NCBI RefSeq assembly: GCF_029893585.1
Contig: NZ_JARXYX010000007.1
Span: 186,001-250,000 of the forward strand
Direction: 5' to 3'
Length of the DNA: 64,000 nt
From: Streptomyces sp. LBL
GTDB lineage: Bacteria; Actinomycetota; Actinomycetes; Streptomycetales; Streptomycetaceae
The notes beneath the pieces were generated by a model that was not told where the DNA came from, did not search any database, and saw nothing but the letters and a program-made list of their open reading frames with translations. Numbering within the stretch: position 1 is the first letter of the stretch; each line of letters opens with the position of its first letter. This document shows positions 38,615-51,462 of the stretch, piece after piece. The position numbers and the translations under genes are program-made.

Positions 38615-41600
38615 GTGGACGACGTGATGGATGACCTGCGGGACCGGTTCGGCTCGGGGGCGGGTGCCCTCGCCGACGAGGAGCTGACGGCCGCGGTGGC
38701 CCTGGCGGTGCACCGCCTCACCGGGGCGAGAGAGATCGAGCTCGACGGGGCCGGGCCGCTGCGGCTGCACCCGGGACTCACCTTCCGCGAAGTCGCCGAG
38801 CGGGTACGAGTGTCGGGCGCCGGGCTCGGTGTCGTCACCGAGGCCGAGACCGAGCTCGATGGTGATGTGGACCTCGACCGGGTCGTGCTGCTCGTCGAGC
38901 GGCTCGTCGCGGGGCCCGACCTGCCCGTGGGGCGCGTCGATCTGGCGTACCCGGAGGAGCTGGAGCAGTTGCGCGCGTGGAACGACACCGATCGCCCGGT
39001 GCCCGCGACCACGCTCGTGCGGCTCATCGAGGAGAGGGCGGCGCGCAGCCCCGAGGCCGAGGCGGTGCGCGACGAGGACGAGGCCGTGGACTTCGCCCGG
39101 CTGGGACGGGAGTCGAATAGGCTCGCCCGGCTGCTGGTGGCCCGAGGTGCGGGCCCGGGGCGGACGGTCGCGGTTGCGCTGCCCCGGTCGGCGCGGCTGC
39201 CGGTGGCGCTGGTGGCGGTGCTCAAGTCCGGGGCGGCGTATGTGCCGTTGGACCTCGACCATCCGGCGGGACGGCTCGCCGCGGTGGTGGAGGACACCCG
39301 GCCGGTTGCCGTGATCGGGGGCGGGGCGCGTCTCACCTCCCTGGAGTTCCTGGACATCGACGTCCTCGACCTCGACGCTCCCGCCGTCCGCGCCGAGCTC
39401 GACCGGCTGCCGGACACCGACCTGCGCGCCGACGACCTGCCCGGCGGTCCCGCCCGGCCCGCGGATCCCGCGTACGTCATTCACACCTCCGGCACCACGG
39501 GGCGCCCGAAGGGAGTCGTGGTCTCCCATGCCGCGATCTGCAACCGGCTGCTGTGGATGGGGGAGGAGTTCGGGACGGGGCGGTCCGACCGGGTGCTGCA
39601 CAAGACACCCGTCGGGTTCGACGTGTCCGTGTGGGAGTTGTTCCTTCCGCTGATCAGTGGGGCCGTCATGGTGGTCGCGCGGCCCGGCGGGCACCAAGAC
39701 CCCGGATACCTCGCCGAGTTGGTGCGGCGCGAGCGCGTGACCCTCGCGCACTTCGTGCCGTCGGTGCTCCAGGTCTGCCTGCAGGATCCCGAACCGTGGC
39801 GGGGTACCGGGCTGCAGCGGATCGTGTGCAGTGGCGAGGCCCTGCCCACCGAACTCGCCGCGCGGGCCGTCGAGGTGACCGGCGCCGAGGTCCACAACCT
39901 GTACGGGCCCACCGAGGCAGCCGTGGACGTCACGGCCTGGGCGTATTCGGCGGCGGACACCACGGCGACCGTTCCCATCGGGCGGCCCGTGTGGAACACC
40001 CGGACCCACGTTCTCGACGAGGTGCTGCGGCAGGTGCCCCCGGGCACGGTGGGCGAGCTGTATCTGGCCGGTGACCAGTTGGCGCTCGGGTATCTGGGGC
40101 AACCGGAGCTGACCGCACGGCGGTTCGTCGCCGACCCCTTCGGTCCCGCCGGGACCCGGATGTACCGGACGGGCGACCTCGTGCGCCGACTGCCGGGCGG
40201 CGAGCTGGAGTTCGTCGGGCGCGCCGACCAGCAGATCAAGCTGCGCGGGATACGGATCGAACCGGCCGGCATCGAGGCGGCGCTGGTCGCCCACGCGAGC
40301 GTACGGGCGGCCGCGGTGCTGCTGCGCGAGGACCGGCCGGGGCATCCCTGCCTCGCCGCGTACGTGGTGCCGAGTGAGGGTGCCCCGGAGGCTGGTGCGG
40401 ACATCTGGCGGGCCCATCTGGCGCAGTCGCTGCCCGAAGCCATGGTGCCGAGCGTGTTCGTCGCCCTGGACCGGCTGCCGACCACCGTCAACGGCAAGCT
40501 CGACCGTTCGGCGCTGCCTGTTCCGGAGGCGCCCGAGGTGGCCAGGGCGGGTGGTGGCCAGGAGCCCCGCACCGTGCGGGAACGCGCGCTGTGCGCCTTG
40601 TTCGCGCGGGTGCTCGGCCTGCGGCGAGTCGGCACGCACGACAACTTCTTCGACCTGGGCGGCCATTCACTGACCGCGGCCCGCCTGTCGACCCTCGTAC
40701 GGTCGACTCTCGGCGTCGAGTTGTCGATTCGCGACCTGTACGCGCAGCCCACGCCCGCCGCCCTGGGCAAGCGCCTCGACGGTGCGGCGGCCGCCCGGCT
40801 TCCGCTGACCGCCCGGCTGCGGCCCGCGCGCGTACCGCTGTCGGCGGCCCAGTCGAGCCTGTGGTTCCTGGACCGGATGGGCGGCGGCGGAGCGACGTAC
40901 AACATGCCGCTCGTGCTGCGGCCTCGCCGGCCGCTGGACGTGGACGCGCTGCGGGCAGCACTCGCCGACCTCGCCGACCGGCACGAGATCCTGCGCACCC
41001 GGCTGGTCGCCGTCGACGGCACTCCGTATCAGGAGATCGCCGACGTTGGCGCCGCACAGCCCGGGTTGAAGGTCGTCGACTGCCAGGCCGCGGAGATCGA
41101 GGCGCAGCTCGCAGCCGCCGTGCACCGTCGCTTCGACCTGGAGAAGGACACTCCGCTGTGGGGCGCCGTGTTCGGTCGTGACGGTGCGGGGCAGGTCGTC
41201 GTGCTCGTGCTGCATCATGTCGCCGGGGACGGCTGGTCTTTGGGGCCGCTGGCGCGGGAGCTGAGCCACGCCTATGCGGCGCGGGCGGCGGGACGGGCTC
41301 CGGAGTGGGAGCCGCTGCCCATCCAGTACGCCGACTATGCGCTGTGGCAGCGCGAGCTGCTGGGCAAGGGCAGTGAACTGGCAGAGCAACAACGGGAGTT
41401 CTGGCGTGATGCGCTGGACGGGCTGCCGGAGGAGAGCGCGCTGCCCCTCGACCGGCCGCGTACCGGGGCGGGCACCGGGGCCGGCGGCCATCTCACCGTG
41501 CCCGTCGACGCACGGCTGCACGGTGCGCTGCGCCGGCTCGCCGAGGAGTCCGGCGCCAGCCTGTTCATGGTGCTGCACGCGGCCCTCGCGGCGCTGCTCA

Positions 41601-44600
41601 CTCGCTGTGGCGCGGGCACCGACATCCCCGTCGGTACCCCGGTAGCCGCCCGCCAGGACACCACGCTCGACGGGCTGATCGGACACTTCGCCAACACGCT
41701 GGTGCTGCGCGCGGACACCTCCGGCGACCCCGGCTTCCGCGCACTGCTCGCCCGGGTCAAGGACGCGGACCTGGCCGCCTACGACCACCAGGACCTGCCC
41801 TTCGAGCGGGTGGTCGAGGAGCTGAACCCGGCTCGCATGCCGGGCCGTCATCCGCTGTTCCAGGTGATGCTGGCGCTCCAGAACAACGCGGACGCCGAAC
41901 TGCGCCTGGGGGAGGAGGTGTTGCCTCTGGTGCCGCAGGAGACCGCCACCGCGAAGTTCGACCTGTTCTTCAACGCCGTCGAGCGGCCCGCCGAAGGCGG
42001 CATCGACGTCCGCGTCGACTACGCCGCGGACCTGTTCGACCCGGCCACGGTCGCCGCCCTCGGCGACGCCTGGCACGCCCTGCTGGAGGCCGTCGTCGCC
42101 GACCCCGACCTGCGCGTCGGCGCCCTGCCCGCACCCCGCCCGACATCCTCGGAACCGGCCGTGGCGCCCGTGGAGCGCCTGGTCCTCGCGCAGGCCGGCA
42201 TCCGGGACGCGGCGGCCGTCGAGGGGCCGGACGGCCGTCCGGTCGTCCTGGCCGTTGCGGACCGTGAGGGCGCGGTGCGCCGGGCCGCCGAGGCGACCGG
42301 GTTGCGCGTGGTCGCCGTCTCCGCCCTGCCCCGTACGCCGCAGGGGGCGATCGACCGGGCAGCGCTCGCCTTCCTGCCGCTGGTCGACGACGTACTCGCC
42401 GCCGACCTTCAACGGGAACTCACAGCGTTTCCAGGCGTGTTGACGGCCGCCGTCGCGCTCGAGGCGGACGTACCGGCGATGGCGGCGCTGCGGTTCACTA
42501 CTGCCGCGGCCGCTGTGCCGGCTTTTGAGACGCCGTCACAGGTGGCGCCGGAGGACGGCGCGCCGCCGGCTCTCAGCGAGGGGCCCCCGGTCGCCGAGCC
42601 CGTCGTCGCCACGCTCCCCGAGGCGCTGCTGCGGGCTGCGGAGGCGGGGCCGCAGGGCGAGGTCGTGCATGTGCGGGCCGACGGCACGCAGGTGCGCCGG
42701 AGTTACGCGAGCCTGTACGGCGAGGCCACCCGGGTGCTGGGCGGTCTGCGCGGCCGGGGGCTCGTGCCCGGCGACGCCGTGATCCTCCAGTGCGAGGACA
42801 ACGAGGACTTCCTGGCCGCGCTATGGGGCTGCGTCCTCGGCGGCTTCGTCGTCGTACCGCTGACCGTGCCGCATTCGTACGACACCCCGTCCGCGGCCCG
42901 CGCCAAGCTTGTCGGCGTCCACGGCATGCTCGGCCGGCCCTGGGTGATCACCTCCGGGCGGCACGAGAGCGCGCTGCGGACGTTCCTCACCACAGAGGAG
43001 CCGGTGCGGCTCGCCACCGTCGGCGCGCTGCGCGAGGCCGCCGCCGACACCGCGATCCACCCCGCGCGGCCCACGGACACCGTGCTGATGCTGCTGACCT
43101 CCGGCAGCACCGGACTGCCCAAGGCCGTGCGCCTCAGCCACCGCAACATCCTCACCCGCTCCGCCGCCACCGCCGCCGTCAACTCCCTCACCAGTGACGA
43201 GACGTCGCTGAACTGGATCCCGATGGACCACGTCACCGGCGTGGTGATGTTCCATCTGAGGGACGTCTATCTGGGCTGCCGCCAGGTACACGCCCCCACC
43301 GGTTGGGTGCTCGCCGATCCACTGCGCTGGTTCGACCTCGCCGACCGCTACCGGGTGACCGTCACCTGGGCACCCAACTTCGCCTTCGGCCTGCTCGCGG
43401 AGCATGCCCACCGCATGGCGGACCGCACCTGGGACCTGGCGCCGCTGCGCTTCATCACCAACGCGGGCGAGGTCGTCGCCGCCACCACCGCCCGCCGGTT
43501 CCTCGAACTGCTCGCCCCGTACGGGCTGCCGGGCACCGCGATGCACCCGGGCTGGGGCATGTCGGAGACGTCCTCCGTCGTCACCGACGCCGTGTTGCCG
43601 GCCGAGCCGGTCCCGGGCGAGGGCGCGGTCGTCAGCTGCGGCCTGCCCTACCCCGGGTTCGCGATGCGCGTGGTGGACGACGCCGACCGGATCGTGCCCG
43701 AGGGCACCACCGGGCGGCTCCAGGTCCGCGGCACCTCCGTCACCGAGGGCTACCACGACAACCCCGAGCAGAACGCGGAGGCCTTCACCACCGAAGGCTG
43801 GTTCGAGACCGGGGACCTGGCCTGTCTGCGCGACGGCGAGCTGTATCTGACCGGCCGCGCCAAGGACGTCATCATCATCAACGGCGTCAACCACCACAGC
43901 CACGAGATCGAGGCCGTCGCCGAAGAACTCCCCTTCGTGGAGCGGTCGTTCACCGCCGCCTGTGCCGTTCGCACCGACCCGGGCGCCAGCACCGACTCCC
44001 TCGCCCTCTTCGTCCACCTCACCCCCGGCACCGAGGAGGCCGCCGCCCTGCGCGAACTGCGCGGCAAGGTCACCCGCGAGACCGGCGTCGCCCCCGCCCA
44101 CCTGGTGCCCGTCGAGGCGGACGACATCCCCAAGACCGAGATCGGCAAGATCCAGCGCACCCTGCTGCGCCGACGCTTCGAGGCGGGCGAGTACGACACC
44201 GTCGTGCAGAGGGTGGAGCGGCTGCTGGGGACCACCGCGACCGTACCGGACTGGTTTCTGCGGCCGGTGTGGCGACCCGCTCAACTACCGGACGGGGAAG
44301 GGCCGGTGGGGGCACTGCTCGTCGTCGCCTGGCCGTCGTCCTCGACCACGGCCGAGCGGCTCGCGGAGAAGTGGCGGGGTGTGGGCGGGCTGTGCACCGT
44401 TGTGTCCCCGGGTGAGGCGTTCGTACGCCGTGACGCCGCCGACTACCAGGTGCGTTCCGACGCCGTCGAGGACTGGGGCGTACTCCTGGAGCGGCTGGCA
44501 GAGGACGGGCGGACGCCCGATGCGGTGGCCCTGCTGACCGATGACGGCCAACTCGACTCTTCGGAAGTTCTGTTGGTCCTGTCCAAGGCGCTTGCCGTGT

Positions 44601-46198
44601 GGGCACGCCCCGTCGCCGTCCATCTGGTGACCGCGCACGCCTGGGCCGTGCGCGAGGACGACCGGCCCTCCTGTGCGCACGCCGCCGCGGGCGGACTGCT
44701 GAAGAGCCTGCGGGCCGAACTGCCCTGGATGACCGGGCGGCACATCGACCTGGAAGAGCTGGTGGGGTCGGCGGAGCTGGGCGAGCTGGCTGCCGGGCTG
44801 CTGGCCGCGGAGCTCCGCAGCCCGGACACCGCGCCCGAGGTCGCGTACCGCGACGGGCGGCGGGAGGTGCGGATGCTGGAGCGCATTACCGGCCCCCTGC
44901 CGCCCGCGCCCGCCCAACTCCCAGGCGCACCCGACGGGTTCCACGTCGTCAGCGGTGGCCTCGGCGGCCTGGCCACCGAGATCTGCGCGCACCTCCTGGC
45001 CACACCCGGCACCCGCCTCCTGCTGCTCGGCCGCTCGGACGCGAGTGAGCGGTCGGACGCGTACAACCGGCTGCGCGCGCTCGGCCAGGTGCGCTACGAG
45101 CGCGCCGACGTCATCGACCAGGAGCAGGTGTACGCCGCGGTCGAACGGGCGGCGCGGGACTGGGGCGCCCCGCTCGCCGGGGTGTTCCACCTGGCCGGCG
45201 GCTTCGACCAACGGCCCGCGGTCGAGTACGAGGTGGCCGAGTGGAGGGAGGCGCTGGCCGCCAAGGTCACCGGCGGTCAGGTGCTGGCGCGGCTCGCGGC
45301 CGGGCACCCGGGGGCGGCGTTCGTGGCGTTCTCCTCCGTCAACGGCTACTTCGGCGGGGCGCTGAGTGGCGCGTACTCGGCCGCGAACGCCTTCCTCGAC
45401 GCGCTGGCCGTGCACCAGCGCAGGGTCGTCGGCGTCGATGCGCGCAGCCTGGCCTGGAGCCGCTGGGACGAGCTCGGCATGAGCCGCGGCTACGGTCTGG
45501 CCACACTCACCGAGGCCCGCGGCTACCGCACCGTGGAATCGACCGCCGGCCTGCGCAGCCTCCGCGCCGCGCTCGGCATGGCCGAGCCGCACGTCCTGAT
45601 CGGCGCCGACCCGGGCGCCCTCTGGGTCGGCAGCCATGTCCACGCCCCGGTGCGCCCGCTGTACCGGCTCGCGGCCCGCGTCGCCCTCGCCGACGGCACC
45701 GACCTGGGCGCCCTGCACCGAGCCGCCTCCGAGGCCGCGGCACGGATCGGCGCGGGGGACGGATGGGCGCTGCGGTCGGCCGGCACGGCGGTCGCGGACG
45801 GGCCCGCCCCGCAGCGCGACGCACCGGATCAGTGCCGGCGAGAGGCCCTGGAGAACGAACTGACCACCATCTGGCGCGAAGTCCTCGCCACGGACCAGGT
45901 CGGCCCCCTGGACACCTTCTTCGACCTCGGCGGTACGTCGCTGCTGCTGATCCGCGTGCAGACGCTGATCGGCGAGCGGCTTGGCCACGAGCTCACCGTC
46001 GTCGACCTCTTCGACCACCCCACGGTCCGGGCGCTCGCCGCCCATCTGTCCGCCGGCAACGGCGAGTCGGCTCCCGGCCCCACGCCCGATGCCGTGTCCC
46101 CCACCCTCCGCCGTGCCCGCGACCGGGCAGCCCGGCACCGCGCCGCTCGCCCTGCCCGCCGCCCCCTGGACACTGAAGGGACCGTCCGTCATGTCTGA
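38615..46198 (+). CDS. NRPS: (degenerate C)-A-T-C-A-KR-T, antimycin-like
   Basis: 2527 aa from the GTG with GGAAGGA 9 bp upstream. Order: truncated condensation-like region (1-115); adenylation domain 1 (120-650; [10 protein letters not shown] at 290, FDVSVWELF at 335) with residues close to the Ser code D-V-W-H-x-S-L-V-D; carrier (LGGHSL, 681); condensation domain with HHVAGDG (866); acyl-AMP-ligase-like adenylation domain 2 ([10 protein letters not shown], 1494); ketoreductase (GGLGGLA at 2112, Tyr in AYSAANAF at 2252); carrier (LGGTSLL, 2437). An A-KR-T module activates an alpha-keto acid and reduces it to a hydroxy acid, so the C domain would make an ester. The order equals antimycin AntC except for the broken first C domain. 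It overlaps the PKS gene by 8 bp. Confidence 0.9.
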   Translation: MDDVMDDLRDRFGSGAGALADEELTAAVALAVHRLTGAREIELDGAGPLRLHPGLTFREVAERVRVSGAGLGVVTEAETELDGDVDLDRVVLLVERLVAGPDLPVGRVDLAYPEELEQLRAWNDTDRPVPATTLVRLIEERAARSPEAEAVRDEDEAVDFARLGRESNRLARLLVARGAGPGRTVAVALPRSARLPVALVAVLKSGAAYVPLDLDHPAGRLAAVVEDTRPVAVIGGGARLTSLEFLDIDVLDLDAPAVRAELDRLPDTDLRADDLPGGPARPADPAYVIHTSGTTGRPKGVVVSHAAICNRLLWMGEEFGTGRSDRVLHKTPVGFDVSVWELFLPLISGAVMVVARPGGHQDPGYLAELVRRERVTLAHFVPSVLQVCLQDPEPWRGTGLQRIVCSGEALPTELAARAVEVTGAEVHNLYGPTEAAVDVTAWAYSAADTTATVPIGRPVWNTRTHVLDEVLRQVPPGTVGELYLAGDQLALGYLGQPELTARRFVADPFGPAGTRMYRTGDLVRRLPGGELEFVGRADQQIKLRGIRIEPAGIEAALVAHASVRAAAVLLREDRPGHPCLAAYVVPSEGAPEAGADIWRAHLAQSLPEAMVPSVFVALDRLPTTVNGKLDRSALPVPEAPEVARAGGGQEPRTVRERALCALFARVLGLRRVGTHDNFFDLGGHSLTAARLSTLVRSTLGVELSIRDLYAQPTPAALGKRLDGAAAARLPLTARLRPARVPLSAAQSSLWFLDRMGGGGATYNMPLVLRPRRPLDVDALRAALADLADRHEILRTRLVAVDGTPYQEIADVGAAQPGLKVVDCQAAEIEAQLAAAVHRRFDLEKDTPLWGAVFGRDGAGQVVVLVLHHVAGDGWSLGPLARELSHAYAARAAGRAPEWEPLPIQYADYALWQRELLGKGSELAEQQREFWRDALDGLPEESALPLDRPRTGAGTGAGGHLTVPVDARLHGALRRLAEESGASLFMVLHAALAALLTRCGAGTDIPVGTPVAARQDTTLDGLIGHFANTLVLRADTSGDPGFRALLARVKDADLAAYDHQDLPFERVVEELNPARMPGRHPLFQVMLALQNNADAELRLGEEVLPLVPQETATAKFDLFFNAVERPAEGGIDVRVDYAADLFDPATVAALGDAWHALLEAVVADPDLRVGALPAPRPTSSEPAVAPVERLVLAQAGIRDAAAVEGPDGRPVVLAVADREGAVRRAAEATGLRVVAVSALPRTPQGAIDRAALAFLPLVDDVLAADLQRELTAFPGVLTAAVALEADVPAMAALRFTTAAAAVPAFETPSQVAPEDGAPPALSEGPPVAEPVVATLPEALLRAAEAGPQGEVVHVRADGTQVRRSYASLYGEATRVLGGLRGRGLVPGDAVILQCEDNEDFLAALWGCVLGGFVVVPLTVPHSYDTPSAARAKLVGVHGMLGRPWVITSGRHESALRTFLTTEEPVRLATVGALREAAADTAIHPARPTDTVLMLLTSGSTGLPKAVRLSHRNILTRSAATAAVNSLTSDETSLNWIPMDHVTGVVMFHLRDVYLGCRQVHAPTGWVLADPLRWFDLADRYRVTVTWAPNFAFGLLAEHAHRMADRTWDLAPLRFITNAGEVVAATTARRFLELLAPYGLPGTAMHPGWGMSETSSVVTDAVLPAEPVPGEGAVVSCGLPYPGFAMRVVDDADRIVPEGTTGRLQVRGTSVTEGYHDNPEQNAEAFTTEGWFETGDLACLRDGELYLTGRAKDVIIINGVNHHSHEIEAVAEELPFVERSFTAACAVRTDPGASTDSLALFVHLTPGTEEAAALRELRGKVTRETGVAPAHLVPVEADDIPKTEIGKIQRTLLRRRFEAGEYDTVVQRVERLLGTTATVPDWFLRPVWRPAQLPDGEGPVGALLVVAWPSSSTTAERLAEKWRGVGGLCTVVSPGEAFVRRDAADYQVRSDAVEDWGVLLERLAEDGRTPDAVALLTDDGQLDSSEVLLVLSKALAVWARPVAVHLVTAHAWAVREDDRPSCAHAAAGGLLKSLRAELPWMTGRHIDLEELVGSAELGELAAGLLAAELRSPDTAPEVAYRDGRREVRMLERITGPLPPAPAQLPGAPDGFHVVSGGLGGLATEICAHLLATPGTRLLLLGRSDASERSDAYNRLRALGQVRYERADVIDQEQVYAAVERAARDWGAPLAGVFHLAGGFDQRPAVEYEVAEWREALAAKVTGGQVLARLAAGHPGAAFVAFSSVNGYFGGALSGAYSAANAFLDALAVHQRRVVGVDARSLAWSRWDELGMSRGYGLATLTEARGYRTVESTAGLRSLRAALGMAEPHVLIGADPGALWVGSHVHAPVRPLYRLAARVALADGTDLGALHRAASEAAARIGAGDGWALRSAGTAVADGPAPQRDAPDQCRREALENELTTIWREVLATDQVGPLDTFFDLGGTSLLLIRVQTLIGERLGHELTVVDLFDHPTVRALAAHLSAGNGESAPGPTPDAVSPTLRRARDRAARHRAARPARRPLDTEGTVRHV

Positions 46199-49100
46199 CT
46201 CCCACAACCACCCCATGGCCGATGATGTGGCCGCACCGGAAGCCTTCGACATCGCCGTCGTCGGACTGGCCGGCCGTTTCCCCGGAGCCGCCACGGCCGA
46301 CGAGTTCTGGCAGCTGCTGGCCGAGGGACGGGAGGCCGTACGGGACGTCACGGACGAGGAATTCCTCGCGGCGGGCGGTGACCCGGCCGACCTCGACGAC
46401 CCGTCGCTGGTCCGCAAGGTGTCCGCGCCCGACGGCATCGACCTGTTCGACGCCGCCTTCTTCGGCTTCAGCCCGGCCGACGCCGAACTCCTCGACCCGC
46501 AGCAGCGGCTGATCCTGGAGTGCGGCTACCACACGCTGGAGGACGCCGGGTACGTCGTACGCCCCGAAGAGACAGTCGTCGGCGTGTACGCGGGGGCCGA
46601 CGACAGCACGTACTATCCGGCGCACGTCTACCCGCGCTTCGCGGGCAGTCCCTCCTCCGTCGCGCAGACGCACGCCTCCATCAGCAGCTCGATGGGCGCG
46701 GTGGCCACCCGGATCTCGTACGAACTCGGCCTGACCGGACCGAGTCTGACCGTCCAGACCACCTGCTCCACCGGACTGGTTACCGTGCACACCGCCTGTC
46801 AGGACCTGCTCGGCTTCAAGTGCGACCTCGCGCTGGCCGCCGCGGTCAGCATCAACCCGTCGGGCCCGCTGGGCTACCGGCACGTGCCCGACGGGCCGTT
46901 CTCGCCGGACGGCCGGTGCCGTGCCTTCGACGCGGACGCCGAAGGTACCGTCTCCGGCAGCGGCGCCGGCGCCGTCGTACTCAAGCGCCTGGAGGACGCG
47001 CTGGCCGACGGCGACCGCATCCGGGCCGTGATCAAGGGCACGGCCGTCAACAACGACGGCCGCCGCAAGGTCGGCTTCACCGCGCCCAGCGTCGAGGGGC
47101 AGACCGAGGTCATCCTGGAGGCGCAGGCGGTCGCGGGCGTCGACGCGGACTCCGTGACGTACGTGGAGGCGCACGGCACGGGTACCCGCATCGGCGACCC
47201 TATCGAAGTCACCGCGCTGACCCGGGCGTTCCGTGAGTCCACCGACCGGCGGCAGTACTGCGCGCTGGGCTCCGCCAAGACCAACATCGGCCACCTGGGC
47301 GCCGCCGCGGGCATCGTGGGCCTCATCAAGACGGTCCTCGCCCTGGAGCACCGGGCCATCCCGCCGAGCCTGCACTTCGACACCCCCAACCCGCTCATCG
47401 ACTTCGCATCGAGTCCGTTTCGGGTGCCCACGCGGCTGGAGCCCTGGGAGAGCCCGGACGGCCCGCGTCGCGCCGCCGTCAGCGCGTTCGGGGTCGGCGG
47501 CACGAACGCCCATGTGGTGGTGGAGGAGGCGCCTGCGACCGTAACCAAGACCAACGCGACGGACGCAAAGGCCAATTGGCAGGTGCTTCCGCTCTCCGCC
47601 CGCACCCCCGCCGCCATCACCTCCATGGGCGCCGACCTCGCCGCCCACCTCGACGACCACCCCGCCGTAACCCTCGGCGACATCGCCCACAGTCTGTGGA
47701 CGGGCCGACCGGAGATGGGGTATCGGCGCGCGGTCGTGGCCACGGACGCCGCGGACGCCGTCCGCGCGCTGAGCGGCGCCCTGCCCGCGGCCGACCACGT
47801 GGGGTCCGGCCGTGTCCCAGCCGTCGCGTTCCTGCTGCCGGGCGGCGGCACCCAGTACGTCGGCATGGGCGCCGGCCTCTACCGCGAACTGCCCGTCTAC
47901 CGCGACGCCATCGACACCTGTGCCCGCATCCTGCGGCCCCACATCGGCCACGATCTGCGCACGGACCTGTACGAGAACACCGAGCCGGGCAGCCCGGAGG
48001 CGTTCCTCTCCCTCGTCGCCACCCAGTACGCCCTGGCGAGCACACTGCTGGAGCACGGGGTCTGCCCCGACGCGCTGATCGGGCACTCCCTCGGCGAGTA
48101 CACCGCGGCCTGCCTGGCCGGGACGCTCTCCCTGGAGCAGATGCTCCCACTGGTCGCCACCCGTCTCCGGCTCATTGTCGCGGCGGGCGGCGCCACCACC
48201 AGCGTGGCCCTCGGCGATTACGAGCTGCATGCATACCTCGCCGACGGCCCCGGCGGGGTGTCCCTGGCCGCCGTCAACGGCCCCTGCGCCTGCACGGTCG
48301 CCGGACGCGAGGACGCGGTCGCCGCGCTTGAGGCGAGGCTCGCCGCGGACGGCGTCACCTTCCGGCGGCTGCGCATGCCCGCCGCCGCCCACTCGATGAT
48401 GCTCGACCCCGTCCTGGACACCTTCGCGACCGCCCTGCGCGGCGTCACTTTCCGGCCGCCGCGCATCCGGTACGTCACCAACGTCACCGGCACCTGGATC
48501 ACCGATGAGCGGGCGACCGACATCGGCCACTGGCTCGCCCACACCCGCGAGACGGTCCGCTACGCCGACGGCATCGCCACCCTGTTCAACCGCGACACCC
48601 CGCTGCTGCTGGAGGTCGGCCCCGGCGAGGTCCTCACCACGCTCGCCCGCACCGCACTTCCCGACGCGGCCCCGCGCACCCTGCCCACCCTGCGCCACGC
48701 CAAGGCCGAACGCCCCGACCTCCAGGTGTTCGCCGAGACGCTGGGCCGGCTGTGGAGCGCGGGCGTGCCGGTCGACCTGGCGCGGTGGAACGGTACGAGC
48801 GGTACGCGCCGCCGGGTGCCCCTGCCGCCGTACCCCTTCGACCGCCGCAGCCACTGGATCCCCGCACCGGGAGCGAGCAGCCGTCCAACCGACCTTCCTG
48901 AAAGGGAGGTCGAGGAGGCCTCGCGTGCCCCGCGCCCGCACCTCGCCGTTCCCTTCACCGCCCCGCGCACCGCGGCCGAGCGGGCCGTCGCCGCGCACTG
49001 GGAGGATGTCCTCGGCATCACGGGCATCGGCGTCGAGGACAACTTCTTCGACCTCGGCGGCGACTCGATGCGCGCGGTGCTGCTGACCAACAGGCTGCGC

Positions 49101-49964
49101 ACGGCCGGAGTCCTGGACGTGCCGGTCAAGCGGCTGCTGGCCGCGCCGACCATCGCCGCGCTGGTCAGCGACGCGGCCGAGGACGCCTTCGCCCCCGTAC
49201 TGGCGCTGCGCTCCGGCGGTACCCGGCGCCCGCTGTTCTGCGTGCACCCCAGCATCGGCACCGCCTGGTGCTACACCGCCCTGCTGCCCCGGCTCGGCCC
49301 CGACCAGCCGGTGTACGGGCTCCAGGCGTACGGACTCGACGGGCGGCACCCCGTCGCCGAGGACGCGCGGCGGATGGTCGCCGACTACCTCGGGCAGGTG
49401 CGCGCCCTCCAGCCGCACGGCCCCTACCGGCTGCTCGGCGGGTCGTACGGCGGAGTCGTCGTGCACGCCATGGCCACCGAACTGCGCCGCCAGGGCGAGG
49501 AGGTCGAGCTGCTCGCCATGATGGACTCCCCGCTGCCCGAGTTCCTGGCCTCGGTGCCGGTGCCCGGCCAGGAGGACGCCGAGCGGCAGATCGCGGCGAT
49601 CCTCCAGGGCGACGGCTCCGAGATGCCGGTCGGCGCCGACGACGTACGCGCCATGGCCCGCGTCTTCGCCAACAACCTGCGCATCTCCCCGGGCTTCGAA
49701 CTCGGCCGGTTCGACGGCGAGTTGCTCTTCTTCACCGCCGACGACCACGGCTCCGTACCCGAGGGACTGCCCGCGCCCGTCGCCGCCGAGCCGCTCGCCG
49801 TGCAGTGGCAGCGGCACCTCGACGGCGCCGTCCACGACCACCAACTGCACTGCGGGCACTACGAGATGACCCGCCCGGAACACATCGCCCGGGTCGGCGA
49901 CGTACTCGCCGCAGCGCTGCACGCCCTTGATCACCGAGTGCCCGCCCTCGCCGGAAAGGACTGA
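46191..49964 (+). CDS. type I PKS: KS-AT-ACP-TE
   Basis: 1257 aa, ATG start with GAAGGG upstream. Ketosynthase: Cys in [11 protein letters not shown] (about 190; the usual sequence is TACSSSL), EAHGTGT (about 328) and KTNIGHL (366). Acyltransferase: [10 protein letters not shown] (630) with [11 protein letters not shown] later, neither the clear malonyl nor methylmalonyl pattern. Carrier: LGGDSM (956). Thioesterase: [11 protein letters not shown] (1083, Ser) with a final His near GHYEM. One module extends the NRPS chain by one unit and releases or cyclises it. The pair NRPS + KS-AT-ACP-TE followed by a CCR gene is the antC-antD-antE order of antimycin. Confidence 0.92.
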   Translation: MSDSHNHPMADDVAAPEAFDIAVVGLAGRFPGAATADEFWQLLAEGREAVRDVTDEEFLAAGGDPADLDDPSLVRKVSAPDGIDLFDAAFFGFSPADAELLDPQQRLILECGYHTLEDAGYVVRPEETVVGVYAGADDSTYYPAHVYPRFAGSPSSVAQTHASISSSMGAVATRISYELGLTGPSLTVQTTCSTGLVTVHTACQDLLGFKCDLALAAAVSINPSGPLGYRHVPDGPFSPDGRCRAFDADAEGTVSGSGAGAVVLKRLEDALADGDRIRAVIKGTAVNNDGRRKVGFTAPSVEGQTEVILEAQAVAGVDADSVTYVEAHGTGTRIGDPIEVTALTRAFRESTDRRQYCALGSAKTNIGHLGAAAGIVGLIKTVLALEHRAIPPSLHFDTPNPLIDFASSPFRVPTRLEPWESPDGPRRAAVSAFGVGGTNAHVVVEEAPATVTKTNATDAKANWQVLPLSARTPAAITSMGADLAAHLDDHPAVTLGDIAHSLWTGRPEMGYRRAVVATDAADAVRALSGALPAADHVGSGRVPAVAFLLPGGGTQYVGMGAGLYRELPVYRDAIDTCARILRPHIGHDLRTDLYENTEPGSPEAFLSLVATQYALASTLLEHGVCPDALIGHSLGEYTAACLAGTLSLEQMLPLVATRLRLIVAAGGATTSVALGDYELHAYLADGPGGVSLAAVNGPCACTVAGREDAVAALEARLAADGVTFRRLRMPAAAHSMMLDPVLDTFATALRGVTFRPPRIRYVTNVTGTWITDERATDIGHWLAHTRETVRYADGIATLFNRDTPLLLEVGPGEVLTTLARTALPDAAPRTLPTLRHAKAERPDLQVFAETLGRLWSAGVPVDLARWNGTSGTRRRVPLPPYPFDRRSHWIPAPGASSRPTDLPEREVEEASRAPRPHLAVPFTAPRTAAERAVAAHWEDVLGITGIGVEDNFFDLGGDSMRAVLLTNRLRTAGVLDVPVKRLLAAPTIAALVSDAAEDAFAPVLALRSGGTRRPLFCVHPSIGTAWCYTALLPRLGPDQPVYGLQAYGLDGRHPVAEDARRMVADYLGQVRALQPHGPYRLLGGSYGGVVVHAMATELRRQGEEVELLAMMDSPLPEFLASVPVPGQEDAERQIAAILQGDGSEMPVGADDVRAMARVFANNLRISPGFELGRFDGELLFFTADDHGSVPEGLPAPVAAEPLAVQWQRHLDGAVHDHQLHCGHYEMTRPEHIARVGDVLAAALHALDHRVPALAGKD

Positions 49965-49966
49965 CC

Positions 49967-50137
49967 GTGCCCGGCCCCTTCGAGCCCACCGACGGCCCCG
50001 AGGACACCCACCTGCTGCTCGTCAACGACATCGGACAGCAGAGCCTGTGGCCCGCGTTCGCCGCGATACCGGACGGCTGGACCGTTCAGGCCGTTGAAGC
50101 CGCTCACCCCGTTCACCCCGAGGGAGACCCGCGATGA
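49967..50137 (+). CDS. short MbtH-like protein
   Basis: 56 aa, GTG start 2 bp after the PKS stop, behind GGAAAGGA. The sequence [20 protein letters not shown] then [22 protein letters not shown] is plainly an MbtH protein, with the S-L-W-P and W of the signature. The last 12-15 residues normally present (C-L-x-Y-I ... W-x-D-x-R-P) are missing; instead the frame ends [10 protein letters not shown]. MbtH proteins bind adenylation domains and help them fold and work. The stop overlaps the CCR start (ATGA). Too short for common gene finders. Confidence 0.75.
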   Translation: MPGPFEPTDGPEDTHLLLVNDIGQQSLWPAFAAIPDGWTVQAVEAAHPVHPEGDPR

Positions 50138-51378
50138 CCAAGGAACTCTACGAACTCGGTGACGCTCCGCCGCTCGGCGAGACGCCCAAGCGCATGTACG
50201 CCTCCGTGATCCGCCCCGAGCGCTACGGCCGCCCCGCCGACGCGTTCCGCACCGAGGTCGTCGACACCCCGCGGGCGGGCCGCGGCCAGGTGCTGGTCAA
50301 GGTGATGGCGGCCGGGGTCAACTACAACAACGTGTGGGCGGCGCTCGGCCACCCCGTCGACGTCGTCGCCGCCCGGCAGCGCCGCGGCGACACCGAGGCC
50401 TTCCACATCGGCGGCTCCGACGCCGCCGGTGTGGTGTGGGCGGTGGGCGAGGACGTCCGCACGCTGAAGCCGGGCGACGAGGTAGTCGTGCTCGGCAACC
50501 AATGGGACGAGAGCGCCGAGGACATTCGGCTCGGTGCAGACCCGGCGACCTCGTCCACGCAGACGGTGTGGGGGTACGAGGAGAACTTCGGCTCCTTCGC
50601 ACAGTTCGCCGTCGCCGACGAGTACATGTGCCACCCCAAGCCCCGCCGACTGTCCTGGGCCGCGGCCTCCTGCTACATGGTCACCGCCGCCACCGCCTAC
50701 CGGCAGCTCTTCGGCTGGCCCCCGCACACCGTGCGCCCCGGTGACCCGGTGCTCATCTGGGGCGGCGCCGGCGGCCTCGGCTGCATGGCCATCCAACTGG
50801 TGCGCTGGGCCGGGGGAGTTCCGGTCGCCGTGGTCTCCAGCGACGAGCGCGGCGAGGAGTGCCGGCGCCTCGGCGCCAAGGGCTACATCAACCGGCGGGA
50901 GTTCGACCACTGGGGCCGGCTGCCGCACACCGACGACCAGGAGGCGATGGCCCACTGGCTCAAGGGCGCCCGCGCCTTCGGCCGCCGCTTCTGGGAGGTC
51001 CTCGGTGAACGCCGGGCGCCGCGGGTGGTGTTGGAGCACTCTGGCGCCGACACCATCCCGACCTCGATGTATGTGTGCGACAACGCGGGCATGGTCGTGA
51101 TCTGCGGCGGCAGCACCGGCTACAACGGCGACGTCGACCTGCGCTTCCTGTGGATGCGGCAGAAGCGGCTGCAGGGTTCGCACGCGGCCAACGCCCGCCA
51201 GGCCCGCGAGATCACCGAGCTCATCGACCAGGGCATCATCGACCCCTGCCTCTCCCTGACCTACGGCTTCGACCACATCGGCGACGCCCACCAGCTCCTG
51301 CACGACAACCAGCACCCGCCGGGCAACCTCGCGGTCCTGGTCGGCGCGGCGAACGCGGAGGAAGGGGCGGAGGCTTGA
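50134..51378 (+). CDS. ccr: crotonyl-CoA carboxylase/reductase
   Basis: 414 aa, ATG start with AGGGAGA 6 bp upstream. '[32 protein letters not shown]' is the family beginning, followed by '[17 protein letters not shown]', '[15 protein letters not shown]' and the NADPH-binding '[20 protein letters not shown]'. CCR enzymes carboxylate and reduce 2-enoyl-CoA to give ethylmalonyl- or longer alkylmalonyl-CoA, the unusual PKS extender unit. It is the last gene of the NRPS-PKS operon; in antimycin the same place is AntE. A terminator hairpin follows. Confidence 0.94.
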   Translation: MTKELYELGDAPPLGETPKRMYASVIRPERYGRPADAFRTEVVDTPRAGRGQVLVKVMAAGVNYNNVWAALGHPVDVVAARQRRGDTEAFHIGGSDAAGVVWAVGEDVRTLKPGDEVVVLGNQWDESAEDIRLGADPATSSTQTVWGYEENFGSFAQFAVADEYMCHPKPRRLSWAAASCYMVTAATAYRQLFGWPPHTVRPGDPVLIWGGAGGLGCMAIQLVRWAGGVPVAVVSSDERGEECRRLGAKGYINRREFDHWGRLPHTDDQEAMAHWLKGARAFGRRFWEVLGERRAPRVVLEHSGADTIPTSMYVCDNAGMVVICGGSTGYNGDVDLRFLWMRQKRLQGSHAANARQAREITELIDQGIIDPCLSLTYGFDHIGDAHQLLHDNQHPPGNLAVLVGAANAEEGAEA

Positions 51379-51388
51379 AGACAAAGAG

Positions 51389-51423
51389 CGAGGGGTGGGC
51401 GTCGGACGGACACCCACCCCTCG
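51389..51423. terminator. bidirectional terminator between ccr and the TetR gene
   Basis: CGAGGGGTGGG / CCCACCCCTCG, 11-bp perfect stem, between convergent genes. It serves both transcripts. Confidence 0.75.
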
Positions 51424-51462
51424 TCCTTCCTTGACGGAAGGCCAGTCAAGCGTGGTCGGCGG

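Noticed and set aside
45993..49934. A 1313-codon minus-strand frame opposite the PKS gene
   Set aside because: High-GC mirror frame; no recognisable domain, while the plus strand has complete KS-AT-ACP-TE motifs.
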